The notes: generated by a model not told the origin, from the sequence alone. Counted from the first letter of the stretch, positions 18,618 through 28,913 are shown. The stretch: 64,000 nucleotides of DNA from Flavobacterium frigidarium DSM 17623 (GCF_000425505.1 NZ_AUDO01000001.1:414990-478989), one strand, 5' to 3'. Program-made: numbers and translations.

Positions 18618-21600
18618 ATGAAAAAAATTTTACTATTAGTATTGTTAAGTTCTTTATCAGTTTTTAGTCAGCAATATGACAAAAGATGGAAGAAAGTAAT
18701 TGAAAACGAAAATGCCGGTAAATTTAAATCGGCAAATGCTATCGTAGAAAAAATTTATAACAAAGCGAGTCGGCAGCAAGACGAAGCTCAGTTAATTAAA
18801 TGTTTCTTTTATCAATCCAAATACAGCCAAGTAATAGACGAAAATGCGCAATCAAAGATAATTGATAACTTAAAAATAAAAATTGATCACGCTACCATCC
18901 CTACAAAAGCCCTTTTAAATGTGATTTATGCAAAAATTTTAAATCAGTATTATGTTAAAAACGGCTATATCATTAGAAATAGAACCAATACAACTGTTGA
19001 GAATGATGATTTTCTTACGTGGACTAAGTTAGATTTTGAAACGCACATTGAAGAAGCACTTACAGAATCTTTAGAAAACGAAACTATTTTAAAGCAAACA
19101 CGCTTATCAAAATACGATATACTATTTGATTATACTGAGGCTATTATATTCGAAACACAAACCCTACTCGACTATATTTTAAAAGAGAATATAACTTTAT
19201 ATACTTCTAAAATTAATTATTGGCAAATTAAAGAGGATGACTTCATACCCTATCATGACATTTTATACGGCAGTAGCACTAACTTTTGTAATTTAAAACT
19301 AGATTTTATTACCAATGAAAATTTAAACAAGACACTATCATTATATCAAAAACAGGAACTCAATAGCACCAGTAGCGATTTGAAATGGCAACGTTTCCTA
19401 TTTGTAAAAACACATATACTACCATCAGAGATGGACTGGCTTTCTATTTTAGAAAATTTACAAAAAACAGTGGATTCTAAAGTTGTAAAACAAAAAATAA
19501 AGTTTGAAAAAGCAAAAAGTTACATTAAACAAGCTTCTAAAGATGCACATCCAGACTACAATATTAAAGCTTCGGAAGTTTTAGATAGCATCATTACCCT
19601 TAACGATCGTTCTGACGTTTATAAAAGAGCCATTCAAAGTAAGCATGAATTGGAATTAAAATCAGTAAGTATTAATTTTGAAAAATACACCTACCCCAAA
19701 CAAAATTCAAGAGCATATATTACGTATAAAAATATAGATAGCCTGCGCATTAGTTTTTATGAAATAAATCAGCGCGATAGCAATCTTTTTGCATATAACT
19801 ACCATTCACGAGATAGTGTATTAAATGATCTTATTGTAAATCGCATGCCAATAGCATCAAAGAACTATCAATTAAAAAACCCAAAAACTTACTTTGAATA
19901 CACCACCGAAGTAATCTTACCACAATTAGAATTAGGAACTTATCTTGTTTTTTTCGAAAGCGAAAACGATATTAAAAATACCAAAGCTTTTGGTTATGAG
20001 ACAATAACAGCTACTAATTTCTCAATTATTGCATCTGCAAATAGCAACATACAGGAATTTCAGATAGTAGATAGACATACAGGGATACCAATCGAAGGAG
20101 CTAAAATTCTAACCGATAAATTCATTGCTACTACTGATAAAGAGGGAAAAGCATATAATTCTAAAGAATATGATCGATTAACACCTTATTTAACGATCAT
20201 AAAAGAAAAAGATACTTTAAATCTAAATAACAGTTTTATCAATGTTGTTACACCTTATCCCGAAAAACAAAAAGCTAAAGCTAAAGTTGAAATTTACTTA
20301 GACCGAGCGATATACAGGCCAGGACAAACAATTTATTTTAAAGGGATCGCATTTCAAAAAAAACAAGGTAAATCTGCTGTTGTTCCTTTTACCTCTTTTA
20401 AAGTTACAATTAACGATCCAAATAACAACACTATAAATGAGGTTGATTTAGTTACAAACGAATTCGGATCATTCTCAGGAGAATATATTTTGCCTAAATC
20501 TGGTTTAGTAGGAGGTTTCAAAATTGAAGTTGAACAAGCTGACCACTATGAAAATGACCTTCAATACAATTCCAAGTTAGAGAAACATTCTTTTTGGGAT
20601 GAAGTTGATTTTGAGAATTCCTTTAACTTTTTTACTGTCGAAGAATATAAGAGACCCAAATTTGAAATTACCTTCAATCCCACAAATGAGACTTACACAG
20701 TGAACGACGAAATAACTATAACGGGAGTTACAAATTCTTTTACCGGTTCTGCTGTATCCAATGCTGTTGTAAAATACAGTGTAAGACAAGAAACTTATAA
20801 CTCTAAATCTGGTACAAACTATGAATGGTCTAGTGGAAAATCACAGATAGTATTAGAAGCCGAAACGAAGACAGATGATACAGGAAAATTCAACATTCAA
20901 TTTATAGCCAAACCTGATCTCGACGCAAAAAAAGAAGATTTGCCTATATTTAGCTACCGTTTAACTCTTCAGATTACTGACAACAACGGTGAAACACAAA
21001 CATTGAACCAACAGTTAGTCACTAATGTGGGATATCATGCTTTAAAATTAAAAGCAACATTACCCAAGGAAATTGAAACCAAAGATAAAAACACTCTCTT
21101 ACTAGAGAGCACGAATCTTAATAATACTTTTATTCCTACTGTAGGAGTATTGAAGTTCTACCGTGTTAGAAAAGCTAATAACAAAATTAAGCCTAGGATT
21201 TGGGAAAAACCAGAGCTGGAAAGTATTTCTGACACAGAATTTGAAAAACTATTTCCATTCGAACAAAATGAGAAAGCTATCTCTGAAGACGAGTTGGGAG
21301 AATTGGTTCATACCACAAACGTAAATACCGAAAAACGGAAGACAATTGATTTAAACTTTATTTCAGATTGGGAAACTGGAATGTATAAGCTAGTTTTTTC
21401 AGCAAAAGATAAGTTTGGAAATGATATTGAAACAAAAACTCAATTTAATTTAATACAAAGTAGCCAACTATTTAATCCTAATACATTATTTACAGCTGAG
21501 CAATTAAATAGTAATCCTGCGCAAGATGGCTTTATCAAAATCAAGATTAAAAGCATCATACCATCACTACATATTAATAGTAGTGCTTATTATAAATATT

Positions 21601-24600
21601 GGAACTTTTATGATATGGTTACCACAATCAATGGCAACGAGGGTATTATCACTATTCCATTGCGAAAAGAATTTGAAAAAGCAATTACAATTAATTTTAC
21701 AAGTGTTTTTGAAAACACAGTATTCGAAAAAAAATTAGAAATTATTCTTAATAATATTCAACCAAAATTAAACTTTGAGGTAGCTAGTTTTAGAAGCAAA
21801 ATTGAACCAGGTAAATTAGAAAATTGGTCTTTTAAATTGAATGCCATAGGAACAGAGAAAGAAAGTGAAATCTTAGCTAGTATGTATGACAAGTCATTAG
21901 ACCAGTTTACTAAGAAAGATTGGGAGTTATTAGACTTTCAAGATAACAATTACTATTACGCATCCAATACAAAAACCGCCCTAGGCTTTCAAAAAACCTA
22001 CAGTTATATTCAAAATCTAAACACGCATTTAAACGAAATAAAATTTAAAGATGTCGACACTGATTTATTGTGGTTTGGATTCAATATTAATACTATCGAG
22101 AACAAATATACTTTGTTAAATTATAAAAAACAGCATTCAAAAAAGTTACAGGAACCAGCAAACGCCAAGCTTATTTCAGGAATCGTTTCTGATCCATACG
22201 CGGTGCTACCTGGAGCAACCATTAGCATAAAAGGCACTAAGAGACAAACTGTATCCGATTTTGATGGCTATTATGAGATAGCAGCTACATTGAATGAAAC
22301 ATTGATTTTTAGCTTCATTGGTTACACAACTGTAGAACATAACATAACTAGTAATACAATTGACAAACAACTCAAGCCCGATGAAAGCACCTTAGAAGAA
22401 GTGATTGTTGTAGGCTATGGAACGATGAAAAAGAAATCATCGACTACTACTCTATCAGGGATTGTAGATGAAGCAGACTATCAGGTGTATAACACTGCCG
22501 GTATTATTCTTCCATTGACAGGTAAAGCAGCAGGTATTAATGTGGCAGATTTAAAAACAAAAATTCGAGGCACTAGTACTATTAGTCAGAATAATAATCC
22601 CTTATATCTTATTGATGGAAAAATAGTACTAGAGCAAGCTGTAAAAGATTTAACCGCCTCAGACGTCATTTCTGTAGAAGTATTAAAGTCCGATCAAGCC
22701 ACGGCATTGTATGGCGGCAAAGGTGCTAATGGCGCCATAGTAATCATCACTAAAAAAGGGTTAGGCGAATTGAATCAAATCAAAGCAAGAACTAATCTTT
22801 CTGAAACTGCATTCTTTTTACCTGATTTAAGAACAGATAAAAAAGGAAATTTGAGCTTCAATTTCAAATCACCAGAAGCTTTGACAGCATGGAAATTTCG
22901 CCTACTAGCACATAATAAAGAGGCTGTTTCAAGTTATCTTGAAAAAAATGTAATTACACAAAAAGAATTGATGGTTATTCCGAACTTCCCTCGTTTCTTT
23001 AGAGAGAAAGACTCTATTGTTATTACTGCAAAAATCTCCAATATGACTAGTGAAGTCAAAACAGGAATTGCACGATTACAATTTTTTGATGCCACAAATA
23101 TGCAAAATGTTGATGTCGCTATGGCAAACACAAAAAACGCAAGAAACTTCAACGCCAATCCTCTGGGGAACACCACGGTAAGCTGGAAAGTATATGTACC
23201 TGAAGGATTACAAGGGTTACAATATAAGATTGTTGCTAAGGCAGGAAATTACTCTGATGGAGAGGAAAGCGTACTTCCTGTCTTAACCAATAATATTTTA
23301 GTAACAGAGAGTATACCTGTTTGGATTCGTGAAAACAGCAAGAAAGAATATGTTTTCGAAAATTTAAAAAACACTAGTTCGCCAACTTTAAAAAACCACC
23401 AGTTCACATTAGAATATACCTCAAACCCCGCTTGGATTGCCATCCATTCTTTACCGTACTTGATGGAGTACGAGCATGAATCTGCTGAACAATCATTTGC
23501 TCGATATTATGCTAACGCGTTAGCAGCGAACATTATCGACAGTAATCCTAAAATTGCGGCGGTTTTTGAATCTTGGTCCAAAAACGGAAAAGATGAATCT
23601 AAGTTAAAAGATAATGAAGAGCTAAAATCAATAATCTTAGCAGAAACACCTTGGATCAACGATGCTAAAACTGAAGATGAGAAGAAGACCAACATGGCCC
23701 TTTTATTCGATCTAGAAAAAATGAAAAATATGCAAGAAGTTGCTTTTAAAAAATTGACTAATCAACAAACAGCTGCAGGAGGATTTACTTGGTTTGGAGG
23801 TAATGAACCAGACGAATATATTACAAGACATATTGTTGCCGGCTTAGGACACTTATTAAAGCTTAATGCTGCAAAAGAATCTAATTCGAAAGTCCTCGAA
23901 ATCACATCAAAAGCGATTCCGTTTATAGATGGTAAATTTTTATTGAATTATAAATCACGTAGGCAGGAAACAAATCGAATTGACAAAATAATTTGGACAA
24001 ACCCTCGTACTGATCTGCACTATTTATATAGTCGCAGTTTTTATTTAAAAACAAACCCGCCTAGTGACTCTTTGAAATTAGTCATGAATCGTTTTATAGA
24101 AAATATAAAAACAAATTGGCTCAGCTACAGCCTTTATGAGAAAGGCTTAGCCGCTATTACTTTGAATCGATTTGACGACAAAGAAACTGCTAAAAAAATT
24201 ATCGTTAGTTTGGAAGAGACGTCCTCTACTAATGTGGATTGGGGAATGTATTGGATTGACAATAAAGAGGGATGGCACTGGTATCAAGCTCCTATTGAAA
24301 CACAAGCCTTACTAATTGAGGCTTTCGCCGAAATTACTAATGACAAAAAATCAGTCGATGCAATGAAAGTGTGGTTGTTAAAAAACAAACAGTCCAAGAA
24401 TTGGCCGTCTACAAAATCTACCACTGAAGCAATTTATGCTTTATTATTGCAAGGATCAGACTGGCTCTCAGTGAAGGATAACACGGTGATCAAAGTGGGT
24501 GATCAAAAAATACTTACTAAAAAATTAAACGAAAATAAAAAAGAAGCTGAGACTGGTTATCTTAAGATCAATTGGAAATCGTCTGAGATAAATGACGAAA

Positions 24601-25121
24601 TGGCTAAAATTGAAATTAGTAATAAAAGCGACATCCCTGGTTATGGCGGCATATATTGGCAGTACTTTGAAAATTTAGATAAAATTAAAAGTGATAGCAA
24701 AAATAGTTTATCAATTTCTAAGGAGCTTTATTTAAAAACAGGTAATGGTAAAGATGCTGTTCTAACTAAAATAAAAGCACCTTTAACTATTGGAGATTTG
24801 ATTATTGTACGATTAATTATTTCGACAAATGAAGATATGGAATTTGTCCATTTAAAAGACATGAGAGCATCCTGCTTTGAACCAATTGATGTACTTTCCA
24901 GTTATCAATATCAAGGGAATTTAGGCTTTTATAAAGCGACAAAAGATGCTGCCACACATTTCTTTTTTGACAAAATAGGGAAAGGAACTTATGTGCTAGA
25001 ATACGACACTAGAGTTAATAATAAAGGATCTTTCTCTAATGGAATCACAACTATTCAAAGTATGTATGCCCCAGAATTCTCGAGTCATAGTCAGGGAATA
25101 CAAGTCAAAGTGAAAGATTAA
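18618..25121 (+). CDS. Alpha-2-macroglobulin-like protein with embedded CarboxypepD_reg and TonB-plug-like module
   Basis: 2167 residues, the largest gene here. Signal peptide 'MKKILLLVLLSSLSVFS' without a lipobox Cys. An N-terminal helical part (to about 330) is followed by macroglobulin beta domains, including an MG2-type segment 'VEIYLDRAIYRPGQTIYFKG' near residue 556. At 1184-1250 is a CarboxypepD_reg-like domain ('LPGATISIKG', 'SDFDGYYEI'). At about 1259-1382 is a SusC-type plug ('EEVIVVGYGTMKKKS', 'NPLYLIDGKIV', 'VEVLKSDQATALYGG', 'ANGAIVIITKKG') with no barrel. Directly after it comes the A2M domain ('TAFFLPDLRTDKKGNLSFNF') and the complement-like helical domain. The thioester position reads 'HESAEQSF': Ser1622 replaces the Cys of CxEQ. 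Likely a periplasmic or surface protease trap or scaffold. Confidence 0.9.
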   Translation: MKKILLLVLLSSLSVFSQQYDKRWKKVIENENAGKFKSANAIVEKIYNKASRQQDEAQLIKCFFYQSKYSQVIDENAQSKIIDNLKIKIDHATIPTKALLNVIYAKILNQYYVKNGYIIRNRTNTTVENDDFLTWTKLDFETHIEEALTESLENETILKQTRLSKYDILFDYTEAIIFETQTLLDYILKENITLYTSKINYWQIKEDDFIPYHDILYGSSTNFCNLKLDFITNENLNKTLSLYQKQELNSTSSDLKWQRFLFVKTHILPSEMDWLSILENLQKTVDSKVVKQKIKFEKAKSYIKQASKDAHPDYNIKASEVLDSIITLNDRSDVYKRAIQSKHELELKSVSINFEKYTYPKQNSRAYITYKNIDSLRISFYEINQRDSNLFAYNYHSRDSVLNDLIVNRMPIASKNYQLKNPKTYFEYTTEVILPQLELGTYLVFFESENDIKNTKAFGYETITATNFSIIASANSNIQEFQIVDRHTGIPIEGAKILTDKFIATTDKEGKAYNSKEYDRLTPYLTIIKEKDTLNLNNSFINVVTPYPEKQKAKAKVEIYLDRAIYRPGQTIYFKGIAFQKKQGKSAVVPFTSFKVTINDPNNNTINEVDLVTNEFGSFSGEYILPKSGLVGGFKIEVEQADHYENDLQYNSKLEKHSFWDEVDFENSFNFFTVEEYKRPKFEITFNPTNETYTVNDEITITGVTNSFTGSAVSNAVVKYSVRQETYNSKSGTNYEWSSGKSQIVLEAETKTDDTGKFNIQFIAKPDLDAKKEDLPIFSYRLTLQITDNNGETQTLNQQLVTNVGYHALKLKATLPKEIETKDKNTLLLESTNLNNTFIPTVGVLKFYRVRKANNKIKPRIWEKPELESISDTEFEKLFPFEQNEKAISEDELGELVHTTNVNTEKRKTIDLNFISDWETGMYKLVFSAKDKFGNDIETKTQFNLIQSSQLFNPNTLFTAEQLNSNPAQDGFIKIKIKSIIPSLHINSSAYYKYWNFYDMVTTINGNEGIITIPLRKEFEKAITINFTSVFENTVFEKKLEIILNNIQPKLNFEVASFRSKIEPGKLENWSFKLNAIGTEKESEILASMYDKSLDQFTKKDWELLDFQDNNYYYASNTKTALGFQKTYSYIQNLNTHLNEIKFKDVDTDLLWFGFNINTIENKYTLLNYKKQHSKKLQEPANAKLISGIVSDPYAVLPGATISIKGTKRQTVSDFDGYYEIAATLNETLIFSFIGYTTVEHNITSNTIDKQLKPDESTLEEVIVVGYGTMKKKSSTTTLSGIVDEADYQVYNTAGIILPLTGKAAGINVADLKTKIRGTSTISQNNNPLYLIDGKIVLEQAVKDLTASDVISVEVLKSDQATALYGGKGANGAIVIITKKGLGELNQIKARTNLSETAFFLPDLRTDKKGNLSFNFKSPEALTAWKFRLLAHNKEAVSSYLEKNVITQKELMVIPNFPRFFREKDSIVITAKISNMTSEVKTGIARLQFFDATNMQNVDVAMANTKNARNFNANPLGNTTVSWKVYVPEGLQGLQYKIVAKAGNYSDGEESVLPVLTNNILVTESIPVWIRENSKKEYVFENLKNTSSPTLKNHQFTLEYTSNPAWIAIHSLPYLMEYEHESAEQSFARYYANALAANIIDSNPKIAAVFESWSKNGKDESKLKDNEELKSIILAETPWINDAKTEDEKKTNMALLFDLEKMKNMQEVAFKKLTNQQTAAGGFTWFGGNEPDEYITRHIVAGLGHLLKLNAAKESNSKVLEITSKAIPFIDGKFLLNYKSRRQETNRIDKIIWTNPRTDLHYLYSRSFYLKTNPPSDSLKLVMNRFIENIKTNWLSYSLYEKGLAAITLNRFDDKETAKKIIVSLEETSSTNVDWGMYWIDNKEGWHWYQAPIETQALLIEAFAEITNDKKSVDAMKVWLLKNKQSKNWPSTKSTTEAIYALLLQGSDWLSVKDNTVIKVGDQKILTKKLNENKKEAETGYLKINWKSSEINDEMAKIEISNKSDIPGYGGIYWQYFENLDKIKSDSKNSLSISKELYLKTGNGKDAVLTKIKAPLTIGDLIIVRLIISTNEDMEFVHLKDMRASCFEPIDVLSSYQYQGNLGFYKATKDAATHFFFDKIGKGTYVLEYDTRVNNKGSFSNGITTIQSMYAPEFSSHSQGIQVKVKD

Positions 25122-25138
25122 ATAATATAATTAAACCC

Positions 25139-25174
25139 AAAAATCCGTTTCAAAAATTTGAAACGGATTTTTTT
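25139..25174 (+). terminator. Terminator after the macroglobulin-like gene
   Basis: AAAAATCCGTTTCAAA / TTTGAAACGGATTTTTTT hairpin with a 2-base loop and a T run. The hairpin is the same as that at 18442-18479. Confidence 0.92.
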
Positions 25175-25199
25175 ATTTGGTTAGAACACAAATGACTAA

Positions 25200-26201
25200 T
25201 TAGTCATTTAACATCTTCCATAGCTTGTCTTTCAATTCAGTTAGTCCTTGCTGAGCAACAGACGAGATGAACATATAAGGAACATCCTTAAATGCGACAT
25301 CTAATTCAGTCTTAAGCTCTGCTCTTAACTCATCATCTAACATATCAATTTTAGATATCACTAGTAAACGCTCTTTGTCTAACATCTCTGGGTTGTATTT
25401 TGTCAACTCATTTACAAGAATATCATACTCTCCTTTAATATCTGGCGTATCAACAGGAACAAGAAACAATAAAGTAGAATTACGTTCAATGTGACGCAAG
25501 AAATAATGACCTAAACCTTTTCCTTCGGCTGCGCCTTCGATAATTCCAGGAATATCTGCAATCACAAAAGATTGATAATCTCTGTATGCAACGATACCTA
25601 AATTTGGCTTTAACGTAGTAAACGGATAATCAGCAATTTTTGGTTTAGCAGAAGTTAATACTGATAATAAAGTTGATTTCCCTGCATTAGGAAAACCTAC
25701 TAATCCGACATCAGCAAGAACTTTAAGCTCAAGAATCACATCCATCTCTGTACCCGGCAATCCTGGTTGAGAGTAACGAGGTGTTTGATTAGTAGAACTT
25801 CTAAAATGCCAGTTTCCTAATCCACCCTTACCACCTCTAGAAAGCACTTGTCTTTCTCCATCTTCGGTAATTTCAAATAAAATTTCTCCAGTTTCTTTAT
25901 CTTTAACCACAGTTCCTAATGGCACTTCGATAATTTTATCGTCTCCATCAGCTCCTGTACTTCTGTCTCCACTACCATCTCCACCGTTTCCAGCTTTTAC
26001 GTGTCTTGCAAATTTAAGGTGAAACAATGTCCACAACCCTTTGTTACCTACTAGATAAATGTGTCCACCACGACCTCCGTCACCTCCGTCAGGTCCACCT
26101 TTTTCAATAAATTTTTCTCTATGCAAGTGCGTAGATCCTTTTCCTCCTTTACCAGAAGAAACAAATATTTTTACGTAATCTACGAAGTTCCCTTCAGTCA
26201 T
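25200..26201 (-). CDS. obg: GTPase Obg/CgtA, ribosome-associated
   Basis: 333 residues. The N-terminal Gly-rich Obg fold (1-158, with '[15 protein letters not shown]' and '[16 protein letters not shown]') is followed by a GTPase domain: G1 'GFPNAGKST' (169-177), G2 '[11 protein letters not shown]', G3 'DIPGIIEGA', G4 'ISKIDML' in place of NKxD, and G5 'SSVAQQG'. There is no C-terminal OCT extension, as is common in this phylum. Obg acts in late 50S assembly and stringent-response control. It follows the CNNM, adk and hpt genes in the same direction. Confidence 0.95.
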   Translation of the reverse strand: MTEGNFVDYVKIFVSSGKGGKGSTHLHREKFIEKGGPDGGDGGRGGHIYLVGNKGLWTLFHLKFARHVKAGNGGDGSGDRSTGADGDDKIIEVPLGTVVKDKETGEILFEITEDGERQVLSRGGKGGLGNWHFRSSTNQTPRYSQPGLPGTEMDVILELKVLADVGLVGFPNAGKSTLLSVLTSAKPKIADYPFTTLKPNLGIVAYRDYQSFVIADIPGIIEGAAEGKGLGHYFLRHIERNSTLLFLVPVDTPDIKGEYDILVNELTKYNPEMLDKERLLVISKIDMLDDELRAELKTELDVAFKDVPYMFISSVAQQGLTELKDKLWKMLND

Positions 26202-26311
26202 AATTTCTATTGTATTTATTTAGCTACATCAAAAATGATTTTCATCAGCACACTAAATTTTCTGTAATCTTAATCTATTATTTCTTGCAAACTCTTGACT
26301 TAACAAGCTGC

Positions 26312-27598
26312 TTACAAATTGCTTTTTTTTCGAAGTGACTTTACAATCACCTTGTCAATTTTGATACCATCCATATCGATTACCTCGAGCTGAAATTTAT
26401 TCCAAACTAACTTTTCCCCTTGTTTAGGGATATGTGATAATTCTGTCATCACTAAACCGCTAACTGTTGTAACGTCATAATCGTTTATCAAATCATCCAA
26501 CTCAAAATAGGTTAGAAAATCATGTAATGAGTAGTGCCCATCTACTAACCAAGTTCCGTCCTCACGTTCTACCAATTGGAAATCATCCTTGTAAAACTCT
26601 GAGGCATCTCCCACTAAAGCTTCAAGAATGTCATTCAAAGTTATAATTCCTTGAAATATTCCGTACTCATCAGAAATGAAAGCATAATGAATACCCGTTT
26701 TCTTGAATTGTTCTAATGCTTTATAAGCAGTAGTATATTCCATCATAAATGGAGGATCTGTCATGATCGAAGCCAAACTGAAATCATCTGCATCAATATT
26801 TGCAAACATATTTTTTAAATTGGCTACCCCCACAATATCATCATAATTGTCGTTGTACACCGGATAGATAGAATGAAGCTCTTCAAGCATATAACTTTTT
26901 ACCTCACTCTTAGTTGCATTCAATGGAAGAAAAACTACTGATTTTCTATGTGTCATCAGTGAATTAATTTTCCTGTCTCCAATGTGAAATACACGCTCTA
27001 CAATGTCTTGTTCTATCTCTTGAACTTCTCCACCTTCTGTACCTTCTTTAATGATTGCTTTAATTTCTTCCTCGGTGACTTTACCGTCAGTATTAGGTCG
27101 AATTTGCAGGATATTCATTAAAAACTCAGTCGAATTTGTTAATAGCCATATGAAAGGCGCTGTAATTATTGAAACCACTTTCATAGGCATTGCAACCTTC
27201 TTAGCAATCATTTCAGGATAATTCAATCCAATCCTTTTTGGTAACAACTCTCCTAAAACTAGTGAGAAAAAAGTCAAAATTACAACTACAATTACTACCG
27301 AAATTGTCGCAGCATAAGGCTTTAACGAATCAAATGAACTAACAAAAAGTTGGACATCACTAGTTACTTTGTCACCACTATAGATACCCGTTAAAATACC
27401 AATAAGTGTTATACCTATTTGTACAGTCGACAAAAACTTATTGGGAGCATTTGCAAGTTCTAGTGCAACTTGAGCACTTTTATTACCTTTTTTAGCAGCC
27501 GACTCCAGACGATTTTTCCTTGCAGAAATCAACGCGATTTCTGACATCGAGAAAAGTCCGTTAAGGATAATTAAAAAAAGAATTATTACTATTTCCAT
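26312..27598 (-). CDS. CNNM/CorC-type transporter-associated protein (DUF21, CBS pair, CorC_HlyC)
   Basis: 428 residues. The N-terminal DUF21/CNNM membrane domain (about 1-180, 'MEIVIILFLIILNGLFSMSE' and 'FFSLVLGELLPKRIGLN') is followed by two CBS motifs (about 200-330) and a C-terminal CorC_HlyC domain ('LVEREDGTWLVDGHYSLHDF'). Such proteins are annotated as hemolysin-like, but family evidence points to Mg2+/Co2+ efflux. The gliding gene gldE is a related paralogue; the context here (adk, obg) does not support that identity. 84 bases after adk. Confidence 0.9.
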   Translation of the reverse strand: MEIVIILFLIILNGLFSMSEIALISARKNRLESAAKKGNKSAQVALELANAPNKFLSTVQIGITLIGILTGIYSGDKVTSDVQLFVSSFDSLKPYAATISVVIVVVILTFFSLVLGELLPKRIGLNYPEMIAKKVAMPMKVVSIITAPFIWLLTNSTEFLMNILQIRPNTDGKVTEEEIKAIIKEGTEGGEVQEIEQDIVERVFHIGDRKINSLMTHRKSVVFLPLNATKSEVKSYMLEELHSIYPVYNDNYDDIVGVANLKNMFANIDADDFSLASIMTDPPFMMEYTTAYKALEQFKKTGIHYAFISDEYGIFQGIITLNDILEALVGDASEFYKDDFQLVEREDGTWLVDGHYSLHDFLTYFELDDLINDYDVTTVSGLVMTELSHIPKQGEKLVWNKFQLEVIDMDGIKIDKVIVKSLRKKSNL

Positions 27599-27682
27599 GT
27601 ATCGCGTATCGCAAAATGTAATTTAAACTAAATAATGAGCAAGTATTGTTTATATAAATCACCAACCTTTAACAGCGGCTTA

Positions 27683-28255
27683 TTACAATTTTTCAATAAC
27701 CGTGCTCAACCTTTTTGTTATTTCATCAATAGATCCAATTCCGTCAACAGCATGAAACTTATTTTGTTCCTTGTAATAACCCATTAAAGGAGCTGTTTTC
27801 TCATTGTATTCTTGGTAACGATTTCTGATTTTACTTTCATCTTGATCGTCAATTCTTCCACTTGTTTTTCCACGTTCTAATAAACGTTGAATCAAAATTT
27901 CGTCATCTGCTTCAAGAGCAATCGTCGCTGCAACCTTTGAACCTATAGATTCAAGAAATGCGTCTAAGTCTCTCGCTTGCGACAGTGTTCTAGGATATCC
28001 GTCAAATAAAATCCCGTTAGTATCTGGATGTTTATTAACCTCATCGATCAACATTTTAGTTGTCAATTCATCTGGAACTAAATCTCCAGCATCCATAAAA
28101 ACTTTACATTGTTTCCCTAGTTCAGTATCATTCTTTAAATTGAAACGAAATACATCACCTGTCGAAATGTGAGTTAACTTGTATTTCTCTTTTAAAAATT
28201 CTGCTTGCGTTCCTTTTCCTGCTCCTGGTTTCCCAAATAAGACGATGTTAGTCAT
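27683..28255 (-). CDS. adk: Adenylate kinase
   Basis: 190 residues, the short form with a reduced LID. P-loop 'GKPGAGKGT' (8-16), the AMP-binding 'STGDVFR' and 'FDGYPRTLSQA' motifs, and the LID arginines in 'RLLERGKTSGRIDD'. It converts AMP + ATP to two ADP and so closes the salvage branch started by Hpt, which lies 16 bases upstream in the same direction. Confidence 0.97.
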   Translation of the reverse strand: MTNIVLFGKPGAGKGTQAEFLKEKYKLTHISTGDVFRFNLKNDTELGKQCKVFMDAGDLVPDELTTKMLIDEVNKHPDTNGILFDGYPRTLSQARDLDAFLESIGSKVAATIALEADDEILIQRLLERGKTSGRIDDQDESKIRNRYQEYNEKTAPLMGYYKEQNKFHAVDGIGSIDEITKRLSTVIEKL

Positions 28256-28271
28256 AATGTGTGTTGCGTGA

Positions 28272-28802
28272 TTATTCTTTTAATTGATATACTTCTGAAA
28301 GATTTCTTCCATGACCATCATAGTCTAGACCAAAACCTACTATAAATTTATTAGGAATAGCGATCCCTACATAATCGATTTTAATATCTTTTTTATAAGC
28401 TTCTGGCTTGTAAAAAAGAGTAGCTATCTTAAGCTCCTTAATATTACGAGCTTCAAATAAAGCTTTAATTTCTACAAGTGTATTTCCTGTATCTACAATA
28501 TCTTCAATGATAACTACAGTGCGGCCTGTTAAATCTTGGTTTAATCCAATTAATTGTTTTACTTCCTCTGTAGATGACGTACCTTCATATGAAGCCATTT
28601 TAATAAAACTTAGCTCACACGCCCCTTTGTAAGCTTTCATAAAGTCCGAAACAACCATAAAAGAGCCATTTAATACTCCTATAAAAACTGGAATTTCGGT
28701 ACCCAAATCAGCTGTTACTTCAGCCGCCATTTTATCGATTGCTTCAGCAATTTCGTTTGCTGATATAAACGGAACAAATTGTTTATCGTGAAGTTGGATC
28801 AT
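28272..28802 (-). CDS. hpt: Hypoxanthine phosphoribosyltransferase
   Basis: 176 residues from the ATG at 28802 (MIQLHDKQFVPFIS). The longer frame to 28958 adds 52 unrelated residues and would run through the promoter and into the divergent gene, so it is rejected. The PRPP-binding loop is 'VVIIEDIVDTGNTLVE'. The base-binding end is 'YVGIAIPNKFIVGFGLDYDG'. It makes IMP (and possibly GMP) from free base and PRPP. It is first gene of the hpt-adk unit; a -7 box on the minus strand lies at 28827-28834. Confidence 0.95.
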   Translation of the reverse strand: MIQLHDKQFVPFISANEIAEAIDKMAAEVTADLGTEIPVFIGVLNGSFMVVSDFMKAYKGACELSFIKMASYEGTSSTEEVKQLIGLNQDLTGRTVVIIEDIVDTGNTLVEIKALFEARNIKELKIATLFYKPEAYKKDIKIDYVGIAIPNKFIVGFGLDYDGHGRNLSEVYQLKE

Positions 28803-28826
28803 TATTTTTCTGTTTAAAATAATGGA

Positions 28827-28854
28827 CAAAGATAGGAATTTCTGAGTTGCCAAA
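28827..28854 (-). promoter_or_regulatory. Promoter for hpt-adk
   Basis: On the minus strand TATCTTTG (28827-28834) fits TAnnTTTG, with TTTG at 28851-28854 as a possible -33 box 16 bases away, a little short of the usual 19. It would start the message about 18 bases before the hpt ATG. Confidence 0.55.
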
Positions 28855-28898
28855 TCAGAATTAAAAGCAGAAGAATAGCGTACAACTAAAAAAAGTCC

Positions 28899-28906
28899 TA
28901 ATTTTG
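28899..28906 (+). promoter_or_regulatory. -7 box for the 28914 gene
   Basis: TAATTTTG ends 7 bases before the ATG at 28914, giving an almost leaderless message. It is back to back with the hpt promoter. Confidence 0.5.
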
Positions 28907-28913
28907 ATCTTAG

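Noticed and set aside
26312..27598. gldE as identity of the CNNM/CorC-type gene
   Set aside because: The domain layout is shared by several paralogues, and gldE usually lies near ssb and mutY, which are not here.
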